Shown: piece after piece, positions 16,245-22,540 of the stretch
Numbering within the stretch: the stretch's first letter is position 1
Layout: the number at the start of each line of letters is the position of its first letter
Notes under the pieces: model-generated
What the model was told of the DNA's origin: nothing
Database searches by the model: none
The model's input: only the letters and a program-made list of their open reading frames with translations
Source: TMED14 sp002167805
Lineage (GTDB): Bacteria; Bacteroidota; Bacteroidia; Flavobacteriales; Schleiferiaceae
Reading direction: 5' to 3'
Assembly: GCA_965655795.1 (NCBI GenBank)
Contig: CBFHHY010000005.1
Span: forward strand, 67,865-131,864
DNA length: 64,000 nt
Program-made: the position numbers and the translations under genes

Positions 16245-17084
16245 ATGAATATGAGAAAGATAACGGCGCTATTTATATTCCTCACAATAATACTATCATC
16301 CTGCACGAAAGAAAAGGTAGATGAAAATGAGGGCTATAATATGCTGCTTATGGGGCACAGTTTTTTTAGACCCTATGCTGAGAGATTAGAAGAGGTCGTA
16401 ATTGATGCTGGTTACAAGAGCCATATCCAAACTAACGTTTTTCGCGGAGGGGAGAATGGAAGGGCACTAGATTTATGGAACAGTACCGGCAACGAAAACA
16501 CTCTAATCAAAGAAATTCTTGATAACGGCAATGTTGATTTTATGGGAATGACAGGTTGGAATCTATTTCATCACCCTACAGATGGTTATCGAGAATGGAT
16601 TAATTATGCCCTTGTTAATAATCCAGATATTAAAATTTTCATATCAATTTCACCAATAGATTTTCCTAACAATTGGGAGCAAAGAGCTCTGGATTACGGA
16701 TTCTCATCCATAGAAGAGGCTTTCGAGTACCATATCAGTCAAAACTTTCATCAGACCTTAATTGATTCTTTACGTTCAGAGTTCCCTTCTACAAATATCT
16801 TTTCGATACCCACCGGTAGAGCATCTAAAGAGTTATCGAGAATGTATCAAGACGGTTTATTGTTAGACAGTATTTCACATACAGGGCCATATAATAGTTC
16901 TCTTTTTACCGATGAAAAGGGACATCAAGGTAAAATGATTGTTTACACCGGTGCTCTAATGTGGCTGAACGCACTATACCAAGTTGATCTGAGTGATAAT
17001 AATTTTATTACTGGCTTCAATACTGATTTACATTCTGTGGCTCAAATGATAATGAATAGTCACGACCCCGATTATAATCAATAG
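16245..17084 (+). CDS. SGNH-hydrolase-like (DUF4886-like) lipoprotein
   Basis: An ATG at 16245 is used; an upstream TTG is less likely, and ATG at 16251 is an alternative. About 280 residues with lipobox LSSC. The mature part opens MLLMGHSFFRPYAERLEE, where GHS fits block I of SGNH hydrolases (Ser nucleophile). TNVFRGGENGRALD gives a block II glycine, and LFTDEKGHQGK offers the C-terminal Asp and His. It would be an esterase or carbohydrate deacetylase at the envelope; the substrate is unknown. Its stop codon lies inside the left arm of repeat copy 4. Confidence 0.65.
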   Translation: MNMRKITALFIFLTIILSSCTKEKVDENEGYNMLLMGHSFFRPYAERLEEVVIDAGYKSHIQTNVFRGGENGRALDLWNSTGNENTLIKEILDNGNVDFMGMTGWNLFHHPTDGYREWINYALVNNPDIKIFISISPIDFPNNWEQRALDYGFSSIEEAFEYHISQNFHQTLIDSLRSEFPSTNIFSIPTGRASKELSRMYQDGLLLDSISHTGPYNSSLFTDEKGHQGKMIVYTGALMWLNALYQVDLSDNNFITGFNTDLHSVAQMIMNSHDPDYNQ

Positions 17085-17163
17085 ACATAGTTTTCTCCAA
17101 GTATCATTGACTTATTTAAGAGGTCTAGAAGTTAAGCAGTTGGATGCTGAGGATATGTCTATT
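17080..17163 (+). repeat. Array repeat, copy 4 (perfect 10-bp outer arms)
   Basis: The outer arms AATAGACATA (17080-17089) and TATGTCTATT (17154-17163) are perfect reverse complements and enclose the conserved core. The left arm includes the stop codon of the SGNH-like gene (TAG at 17082-17084). This is the best-folded copy and defines the outer boundary of the element. Confidence 0.8.
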
Positions 17164-17214
17164 ATTTAAATAGTGCTATTATAAATTCCGCTTATTATTT
17201 TAAAGCTAATCTTT

Positions 17215-17222
17215 TAACTTTG
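17215..17222 (+). promoter_or_regulatory. -7 motif TAACTTTG
   Basis: Exact TAnnTTTG match 15 bases before the ATG of the DUF6428-like gene, inside the unit that follows repeat copy 4. Confidence 0.55.
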
Positions 17223-17237
17223 TAAAAAAAAATAAAT

Positions 17238-17699
17238 ATGTTGCTTTCGGCTTTTAAAGAATCGCTTATTCAATTAGATACGCTAAAATTTCAACTCCCT
17301 AACGGGCAGTATGTCCCTTCGCATTTTCATCTTACAGAAGTAGGAAATGTAAAGCGGAACTATATAGATTGTGGTGGAAAGCTGCGAGAAGAAAACAAAA
17401 TCAACTTACAACTTTTGGTGGCGTCTGATACAGACCATCTTCTAAATCCTAATGATGTTTTAGAAATACTGGAATTGGCGGAAAAACAGTTAGGCTATTC
17501 AAATTTGGAATTAGAAGTTGAATACCAACAAAATACTGTTGGGCGTTATAAATTAGCTTTTGATGGTGCTGTATTTCAGCTCATCAATACTCAAACAGCT
17601 TGTTTAGCACCCGACCAATGCGGCATCCCACAAGAAAAGCCTCGAGTTCGTCTTTCAGCAAGTGGTGTAAACTGTAGCCCTAATTCGGGTTGTTGTTAA
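17238..17699 (+). CDS. DUF6428-like protein
   Basis: 153 residues. The opening PSHFHLTEVGNVKRNYIDCGG and the cysteine-rich tail (CLAPDQCGIPQEKPRVRLS...CSPNSGCC) match my memory of DUF6428 proteins, which in Bacteroidota often sit in arsenic-resistance loci. The SGCC end could bind a thiophilic metal. No arsR, arsB or arsC is present here, so it would be an isolated member carried in the repeat array. Family call is moderate, role unknown. Confidence 0.6.
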   Translation: MLLSAFKESLIQLDTLKFQLPNGQYVPSHFHLTEVGNVKRNYIDCGGKLREENKINLQLLVASDTDHLLNPNDVLEILELAEKQLGYSNLELEVEYQQNTVGRYKLAFDGAVFQLINTQTACLAPDQCGIPQEKPRVRLSASGVNCSPNSGCC

Positions 17700-17789
17700 T
17701 TGTTTACTTTTAGCTTTAAGGTTGATTATTTAACTTTTTCTTAATGGTTTTGAAATAAATAGTTCAATCTTTTGTGTTTTATTCGCGGA

Positions 17790-18431
17790 ATGAAAAAATT
17801 GATACTTTTATACTCATTAATTCTAAGTTTCGTTTCTGAGGCACAATCTACTAAGTGCATTTTAATTGAACTATTGGATTTGTCTTATTCTAATTCTACA
17901 GGAGAATTTAGAGTGAGCGTTTATAATGGTAACGCCACGTTAAATTACCCTGGTGTAGCCTTTACTCTCGATGCATCAGGTGATACTCTTCAGAAATCCG
18001 CCAATAATTGGGCGTTTTACACACATCCTCAGTTTGATACTGTTTATTACAACACTGCTATACACCACTATCCCAACACCATAAATCCTAGTTTTCCTTT
18101 AAGTGTTTATTTTACTTTTGATGATGGGGTTAGCGGCTACGATACTTGTATTTTAACATATTCACATAATTCTACCTTTATTGAGCAAAGTGTTGAGGAT
18201 AATATGTCAATCTATCCAAACCCTAGTAAGGGATTTTTCAGTGTTAAGATTGACCAAGAGTGTATTGGTTCATCATATCAAGTTCTAAACAACTTTGGGC
18301 TCTTGATTGAAAAAGGAATCATAAAGGAGTTGTCTCAAGACTTTGACCTTTCTGATAAGCCTAAAGGTGTTTACAGAATACAAGTCTTGAATGATAAAAC
18401 TTTAAAGACTGTGAATGTTGTGATTCAATAG
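17790..18431 (+). CDS. Secreted protein with T9SS sorting domain
   Basis: The ATG at 17790 starts a clear signal peptide (KKLILLYSLILSFVSEAQS); the TTG 18 bases upstream is rejected. The product is 213 residues. A beta-rich domain of about 120 residues of no recognised family comes first. A type A T9SS tail starting YPNPSKGFFSVK follows. It shares its unit with the DUF6428-like gene. The last 100 bases plus the following repeat are duplicated, in decayed form, at 19882-20060. Confidence 0.8.
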   Translation: MKKLILLYSLILSFVSEAQSTKCILIELLDLSYSNSTGEFRVSVYNGNATLNYPGVAFTLDASGDTLQKSANNWAFYTHPQFDTVYYNTAIHHYPNTINPSFPLSVYFTFDDGVSGYDTCILTYSHNSTFIEQSVEDNMSIYPNPSKGFFSVKIDQECIGSSYQVLNNFGLLIEKGIIKELSQDFDLSDKPKGVYRIQVLNDKTLKTVNVVIQ

Positions 18432-18512
18432 TGATATAGTTCTCTCCAAGTATCGTTGACTTATCTAAGAGGCTTAGAGGTTAAGCAGTTGGATGCTCTG
18501 GGCTTACCAGAG
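18432..18512 (+). repeat. Array repeat, copy 5 (right end replaced)
   Basis: Matches copy 7 closely from GTTCTCTCCAAG through GTTAAGCAGTTGGATGCT. The usual right end (GAGGATATGCCTG) is then missing. In its place is a different perfect hairpin, CTCTGG-GCTTA-CCAGAG (18496-18512). The copy starts directly behind the stop of the T9SS gene. Confidence 0.75.
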
Positions 18513-18637
18513 TTGAAAATAAAAAATTCTCACCGAAGTGATTGATACAAAAAATTACACAATCGTGATTTTATATTTACATACGCCCCTTATATTTTAC
18601 CCAGGCTAACAACATCGCAAAAAAGAAATCAAAACCA

Positions 18638-18931
18638 ATGGCAAATTTAAAATCAAAGTACAAACGGAAAGAAGAAGAGTTAATTGAATCTGTCATTAAG
18701 AGCGGGGACAAAACATTTATCTCTCGTATTGAATTGATAGAGACTTCTAAAATCAAAAACCACAAAATATATGAATGTGTGTACGTGGATAATCGAGCTA
18801 AAAAACAAGTAAACATTATCGCAGTTGACATTGCTGATGCTGTCAATAAGCTGGAGGCAATGCTTGGGTTTGGAATCCCCGAACAAGCAGTTAATTTAAT
18901 GTTGGGTAGTGAAAAATTGAATCAGAAATAA
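18638..18931 (+). CDS. Hypothetical protein, 97 residues
   Basis: Begins MANLKSKYKRKEEELIESV. A two-strand segment (KIYECVYVDNRAKKQVNIIAV) is followed by a helix (DIADAVNKLEAMLG). Lysine-rich, soluble, no signal peptide, no family recognised. A terminator hairpin follows directly. This unit lies between repeat copies 5 and 6. Confidence 0.55.
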   Translation: MANLKSKYKRKEEELIESVIKSGDKTFISRIELIETSKIKNHKIYECVYVDNRAKKQVNIIAVDIADAVNKLEAMLGFGIPEQAVNLMLGSEKLNQK

Positions 18932-18935
18932 AAAA

Positions 18936-18957
18936 GCCCCAACCGAAGTGGGGGCAA
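18936..18957 (+). terminator. Terminator hairpin after the 97-residue gene
   Basis: GCCCC and GGGGGC flank the loop AACCGAAGT, with A-runs before and a short A/T stretch after. It can serve both the plus-strand gene and the convergent Kazal-like gene. Confidence 0.65.
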
Positions 18958-18979
18958 AAATTAGTAGCACAGATACTGT

Positions 18980-19189
18980 TTAATTATCGCAAGCTCCTTC
19001 ACGATATTCGAAAATTCCGTGACATTCCGCTTCTTCAGGGTTGCTGTAGGTAGAATCATTACATCCACAAACTGGATAATAATACATAGGAATTACACCA
19101 ATACAAGATTCTTCAACACATTCACCTCTATCCTTATTACAAGAGATGAAGATTACACTAAAGATGGCTGTGGCAATTAGAGTTTTCAT
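18980..19189 (-). CDS. Kazal-like lipoprotein
   Basis: ATG at 19189 gives a 69-residue product; a TTG two codons upstream is not needed. Lipobox IFISC is followed by a small cysteine-rich domain, CVEESCIGVIPMYYYPVCGC then NDSTYSNPEEAECHG, which has the C-G-x-D-x-x-T-Y-x-N-x-x-x-x-C core of Kazal serine-protease inhibitors. It would sit on the envelope and could inhibit external proteases. It is on the minus strand, unlike most genes of the array. Confidence 0.75.
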   Translation of the reverse strand: MKTLIATAIFSVIFISCNKDRGECVEESCIGVIPMYYYPVCGCNDSTYSNPEEAECHGIFEYREGACDN

Positions 19190-19210
19190 AGTCAAAAAGG
19201 GAGTTGTAAA

Positions 19211-19387
19211 TTATCTTAATTTCTTGTTGAGTGATTTGCTTATCCATACTCCTGCTATCATTGAGCCGATAATAATAATGTAACTAAACCCAGGAGATAT
19301 ACTAATCTCAGTAAACTCATTTAAGCTGACTAATAATGATGCGATTATTACAATAAATAGGAAAGGAATAACAAATCGTTTTTTCAT
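19211..19387 (-). CDS. Small membrane protein, 58 residues
   Basis: ATG at 19387, stop at 19211. Two hydrophobic helices (FVIPFLFIVIIASLLV and FSYIIIIGSMIAGVW) are joined by a short polar loop, with basic ends (MKKR and SLNKKLR). It ends about 20 bases before the Kazal-like start and may be co-transcribed with it. No family recognised. Confidence 0.5.
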   Translation of the reverse strand: MKKRFVIPFLFIVIIASLLVSLNEFTEISISPGFSYIIIIGSMIAGVWISKSLNKKLR

Positions 19388-19443
19388 TATTCAAATATAA
19401 TGATTAACTCCATTGTCCTGCTACCCTTAAATTAAAAGAGGGG

Positions 19444-19528
19444 GGATATGCTTGTTCTCTAGTTTAGGGATAGTTGACTTACCTCAGAGGTTTAGAGGTT
19501 AAACAGTTAGATGCTGAGGATATGCCAG
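19444..19528 (+). repeat. Array repeat, copy 6
   Basis: Core GTTGACTTACCTCAGAGG, TTTAGAGGTTAAACAGTTAG, GATGCTGAGGATATGCC. Its left flank GGATATGCTTGTTCTCT resembles the left extension of copies 5 and 7 and also, in direct orientation, the right end of the element. It is the only copy not directly behind a plus-strand stop codon. Confidence 0.7.
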
Positions 19529-19654
19529 TATTATGATTATTACGTAGTTGAAATACGATACAACTGTTTTATTAACCTTTTTGAGTGCCTATTCCATATA
19601 TTCGTTACATATAAAAACAAAACAAAACACTCTATTAATTTAAAATATATTTCA

Positions 19655-19864
19655 ATGTTCGGAGTTTCCAAAAACATTAGTGTACCAGAAAGATGGGCAC
19701 GAGCTATTACTTCTCTTTTTCTAATTCCATCGATATTAGTTCAAGGGTATGATCTGTTTCCCCTCCTCCAATCTTTTGTAGGAATTATATTAATATACAA
19801 TGCTCTATCGGGAATCTGTTGGACCTCTCGTATTTTCGGAATTAAAACTTGTGATCGAAATTAA
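19655..19864 (+). CDS. DUF2892/YgaP-transmembrane-like protein
   Basis: ATG at 19655 is preferred, since further in-frame extension runs back into repeat copy 6. The 69-residue product opens MFGVSKNISVPERWARAI, and two hydrophobic segments follow (SLFLIPSILVQGY and FVGIILIYNALSGICWT). It ends SRIFGIKTCDRN. This matches the DUF2892 pattern (N-x-x-x-x-E-R-x-x-R, then two helices, then C-x-x-x-x-x-F-G). Such proteins are small inner-membrane components, sometimes fused to rhodanese domains. Confidence 0.7.
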   Translation: MFGVSKNISVPERWARAITSLFLIPSILVQGYDLFPLLQSFVGIILIYNALSGICWTSRIFGIKTCDRN

Positions 19865-19881
19865 GAACCCTATGATCCAGA

Positions 19882-19980
19882 CTATCTCAAGACTCTGACC
19901 TTTCTGACAAGCCTAAAGGGGTTTACAGAATTCAAGTCTCGAATGATAAAGCTCTAGACTTTGAATGTTGTGATTCAATA
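19882..19980 (+). pseudogene. Decayed duplicate of a T9SS C-terminal tail
   Basis: About 100 bases aligning at high identity (roughly 85-90 percent by eye) to 18331-18431, the 3' end of the T9SS gene. It includes the stretches coding for LSDKPKGVYRIQ. A 2-base deletion relative to the parent breaks the frame near the end. There is no upstream coding part. The similarity continues without a break into repeat copy 7, showing that tail and repeat were copied as one unit. Confidence 0.8.
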
Positions 19981-20060
19981 GGGACATAGTTCTCTACAAG
20001 TATCGTTGACTTATCTAAGAGGCTTAGAGGTTAAGCAGTTGGATGCTGAGGATATGCCTG
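19981..20060 (+). repeat. Array repeat, copy 7 (consensus-like, last copy)
   Basis: Closest to the consensus: GACATAGTTCTCTACAAG, TATCGTTGACTTATCTAAG, AGGCTTAGAGGTTAAGCAG, TTGGATGCTGAGGATATG, CCTG. Inner hairpin TCTAAG-AGG-CTTAGA is perfect. It closes the array; none of the repeat is seen to its right. Confidence 0.8.
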
Positions 20061-20063
20061 GGT

Positions 20064-20204
20064 TTAATTAATAAATAAAAGCTTGATTAAGGAAGCTATG
20101 CCCGACCCTGCAGATACAGAGATAACTGTCCAAAAAAGTTTTTCCAAAAATGTTGCATCGTCTTTCCACCCTCCCCATTTGTTCGTTGGATTTCTAAATT
20201 TCAT
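20064..20204 (-). CDS. Possible small membrane protein, 46 residues
   Basis: ATG at 20204 follows an A/T-rich leader (TAATTAAA). The product begins MKFRNPTNKWGGWKDDATF and continues with one hydrophobic helix (LFWTVISVSAGSGIASLI). Its stop lies right beside the end of repeat copy 7. The composition is protein-like, but there is no recognised family. The remaining bases 20205-20381 hold nothing I can recognise. Confidence 0.4.
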   Translation of the reverse strand: MKFRNPTNKWGGWKDDATFLEKLFWTVISVSAGSGIASLIKLLFIN

Positions 20205-20381
20205 TTTAATTAATTTATAGTTAAGTAAGTCACTAATGTAAACTATTATTAATCAGTCACTAACTGATAAAAGAAGTTCTTAAATATTGATAGCGGTTAG
20301 AGTGCTGGAAGGCTTTTTGACAATTAAGTAATTGAAAACAAGAGCATTGGCAAAAAACAATACTCATAACCCAAGACAAAA

Positions 20382-20410
20382 AAGCCCCTCAGAATCAACT
20401 GAAGGGCTTG
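20382..20410 (-). terminator. Terminator after the tRNA gene
   Basis: Read on the minus strand, AAGCCCTTCAG and CTGAGGGGCTT form a stem around TTGATT, followed by a run of T. It begins one base past the tRNA 3' end. Confidence 0.75.
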
Positions 20411-20484
20411 TAGCGAGAGCGAGAATTGAACTCGCGACCTCAGGGTTATGAATCCTGCGCTCTAACCGCCTGAGCTACCTCGCC
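20411..20484 (-). tRNA. tRNA-Met (anticodon CAT)
   Basis: A 74-nt cloverleaf on the minus strand. The acceptor GGCGAGG pairs with TCTCGCT using two G-T pairs. D stem GCTC/GAGC, anticodon loop TTCATAA, T arm GCGAG-TTCAATT-CTCGC, discriminator A, no encoded CCA visible. The anticodon CAT fits elongator Met; a lysidine-modified tRNA-Ile2 cannot be fully excluded by eye. It lies about 350 bases from the end of the repeat array. Confidence 0.85.
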
Positions 20485-20642
20485 AAAATGGATTGCAAAA
20501 ATAGATAGTATATGCTTTGGGGCCAACCTTTATTTTGGAATGTTGAAATATCTGTACAATCTTTTTGCAATTAGTTTTTGATGTTCAGATTATGCTATTA
20601 TATTGCGGTATAATTAGATTATAACTGTACTTATATAATATT

Positions 20643-21029
20643 ATGTCCGATCGCGTAAAAATATCACTAGAATTTCCTATTCGTAGTTCAGCTGCTATGA
20701 TATACACCTTCTTGAGTACTCCGAGTGGATTGTCTGAATGGTTTTGTGATGATGTAAATTCTAGAGGAGATACATTTACTTTTTTTTGGAATGACTCCGA
20801 AGAGGTTGCGCATTTGGTAAGGAAAAAACAAAATCAGTTTATACAATTCAAATGGGATCATGATGATAGTAAAGAAAAATTCAGTTTTGAGTTTCGAATC
20901 CAATTTGATGAATTAACAGGCGCTGGATTGTTGGTTGTTACTGATTTTGCGGAACCAGAAGAGGAAGACGAAATGAAGCTTCTATGGGAAAGTCAGATTA
21001 AAACTTTACTTCGGACAATTGGCTCGTGA
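20643..21029 (+). CDS. START-like (SRPBCC) domain protein
   Basis: 128 residues, opening KISLEFPIRSSAAMIYTFL and STPSGLSEWFCDDV, with a WESQIKTLLRTIGS C-terminal helix. This is the compact START-like form widespread in Bacteroidota, cytoplasmic, ligand unknown. Its TGA stop overlaps the GTG start of the PAP2 gene, so the two are translationally coupled. Confidence 0.75.
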   Translation: MSDRVKISLEFPIRSSAAMIYTFLSTPSGLSEWFCDDVNSRGDTFTFFWNDSEEVAHLVRKKQNQFIQFKWDHDDSKEKFSFEFRIQFDELTGAGLLVVTDFAEPEEEDEMKLLWESQIKTLLRTIGS

Positions 21030-21637
21030 ACAAAAAGTTCATTTATTTTTTCTTTATTTTTTGGTCTTTTTTAGGAGTTGCTTTCGGTGCAATTGGCAGT
21101 ATTAGATTTCATTATTTGATTCAAAATCTACGTTCCGATTTTTTAGATATTTTATTTCAGAAGATTACTTTACTTGGAGAAGAGTATGCCATAGTGCCTG
21201 TTATATTGCTCTTAGTTCTTTATTTTCCTTCAGGCAAAGACAAAGAATATAGAAACAAAGTTATTATTTCTCTTTTTGTTGGATTGTGCCTTGGGGGCGC
21301 GCTGCCTCAATTAGGAAAATTATTATGGGATGATGCTCTTCGTCCTTGGTCAGTTTTAAGTGATTTAGAACCAATTGAAGGTTTAAAAATCAGTTATCGA
21401 AGAAGCTTTCCATCGGGACATACAACTATAACTGCTGCATGGGTAGCATTATGGGCAAGTATTGCAAACTCGAAATGGAATGTTCCAATCCTTATGTCAC
21501 TTGTTGTCTTATTTGTAGCTCTTTCTCGAGTGTATTTAAATATGCATTGGCTTCATGATGTCCTCGCAGGTGGACTTCTTGGGATTTTTAGTGCATATAT
21601 CGGTCTATGGGCTGGCGGCTTTAATAAAAGAACGTAA
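21026..21637 (+). CDS. PAP2-family membrane phosphatase
   Basis: 203 residues from a GTG that overlaps the previous stop. Six hydrophobic segments. All three PAP2 signature motifs are present: K-x7-RP in KLLWDDALRPW, PSGH in SFPSGHTTITA and S-R-x5-H-x3-D in LSRVYLNMHWLHDVLAGG. Likely a lipid phosphatase (undecaprenyl pyrophosphate or phosphatidate/phosphatidylglycerophosphate type) in the inner membrane; which one cannot be decided. Confidence 0.9.
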   Translation: MNKKFIYFFFIFWSFLGVAFGAIGSIRFHYLIQNLRSDFLDILFQKITLLGEEYAIVPVILLLVLYFPSGKDKEYRNKVIISLFVGLCLGGALPQLGKLLWDDALRPWSVLSDLEPIEGLKISYRRSFPSGHTTITAAWVALWASIANSKWNVPILMSLVVLFVALSRVYLNMHWLHDVLAGGLLGIFSAYIGLWAGGFNKRT

Positions 21638-21660
21638 TTTTACAGTATAAATTGAAAACT

Positions 21661-22407
21661 ATGAAATTACTTGAAAACAAGGTTGCTCTAATTACTGGCG
21701 CATCAAAAGGAATAGGACGTTCGATTGCAGAGAGATTCATTGAGGAAGGCGCGAAGGTTGCTTTTACTTTTTTGTCAAGTGTTGAAAAAGGCAAATCCTT
21801 GGAGGAGGAGCTAAATTCCAATGGGGGGGAGTCTAAAGGTTTTCAGTCAGATGCTTCAAGTTCGGAGCAGGCAGAGAAATTAATAAATGATGTCGTGTCC
21901 CATTTTGGTCAAATCGATATAATCGTAAATAACGCAGGAATAACAAAGGATACATTAATGCTGCGAATGAACGAGGAAGATTTTGATTCCGTAATCAATG
22001 TAAACCTCAAGTCTGTTTTTAATACCACAAAGCATGCACAACGTTTAATGCTAAAGCAACGAAGTGGTAGCATCATTAATATTTCTTCTATTGTGGGCTT
22101 AAAGGGAAACGCCGGTCAAGCAAATTATGCAGCCTCAAAAGCAGGTATTATAGGTTTTACAAAATCTGTAGCTTTAGAGCTAGGTTCTCGTGGAATTCGC
22201 TGCAATGCAGTGGCTCCTGGATTTATTGAGACGGAAATGACTGCTGTTCTTGATGAAAAGACAGTTCAAAGCTGGCGTGATGCTATACCGTTGAAAAGGG
22301 GAGGTAAACCCGAAGATGTAGCAAATGCATGCATATATCTTGCGAGTGACTTATCATCTTATGTGTCTGGTCAGGTCCTACAGGTAGATGGTGGGTTGCT
22401 TACATAA
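21661..22407 (+). CDS. fabG: 3-oxoacyl-[acyl-carrier-protein] reductase
   Basis: ATG at 21661 gives 248 residues; an upstream TTG is rejected. It is the classical FabG pattern: ALITGASKGIGRSIAERF, NNAGITKDTLMLRM, GSIINISSIVGLKGNAGQ, Y-x-x-x-K in NYAASKAGIIGFTKS, and APGFIETEMT. The end ...VSGQVLQVDGGLL is also typical. It reduces beta-ketoacyl-ACP with NADPH in fatty-acid synthesis. It is not in a fab cluster here. Confidence 0.93.
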   Translation: MKLLENKVALITGASKGIGRSIAERFIEEGAKVAFTFLSSVEKGKSLEEELNSNGGESKGFQSDASSSEQAEKLINDVVSHFGQIDIIVNNAGITKDTLMLRMNEEDFDSVINVNLKSVFNTTKHAQRLMLKQRSGSIINISSIVGLKGNAGQANYAASKAGIIGFTKSVALELGSRGIRCNAVAPGFIETEMTAVLDEKTVQSWRDAIPLKRGGKPEDVANACIYLASDLSSYVSGQVLQVDGGLLT

Positions 22408-22540
22408 TCAATATCTCTAGTTATTCTTAAAGAAATTTCCTCTCTGGTGAGTTAAATATTATCAAATACTGGCATCTTAATTATGTCATAAAAAAATTAC
22501 TTGGATTGGCGTTAAATTATTTGGTCCGTCTCGAGAAAAG

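Noticed and set aside
17238..17699. Arsenic-resistance locus
   Set aside because: Only a DUF6428-like gene is present; no arsenite pump, reductase or ArsR regulator lies nearby.
19444..19454. Orphan right end of copy 5 before copy 6
   Set aside because: GGATATGCTTG looks like the missing right end of copy 5, but it also aligns with the left extension (GATATAG/GACATAG before TTCTCT) of copies 4, 5 and 7, which is the simpler reading.
14932..20060. CRISPR array
   Set aside because: Spacers are 0.4-1.35 kb and hold genes, repeats are imperfect and longer than CRISPR repeats, and no cas genes are present.
14932..20060. Canonical IntI-type attC sites
   Set aside because: GTTAAGC and GTTGGAT occur inside the element, but there is no conserved matching RYYYAAC box on the left and no conserved GTT at the right end, so the canonical definition is not met.
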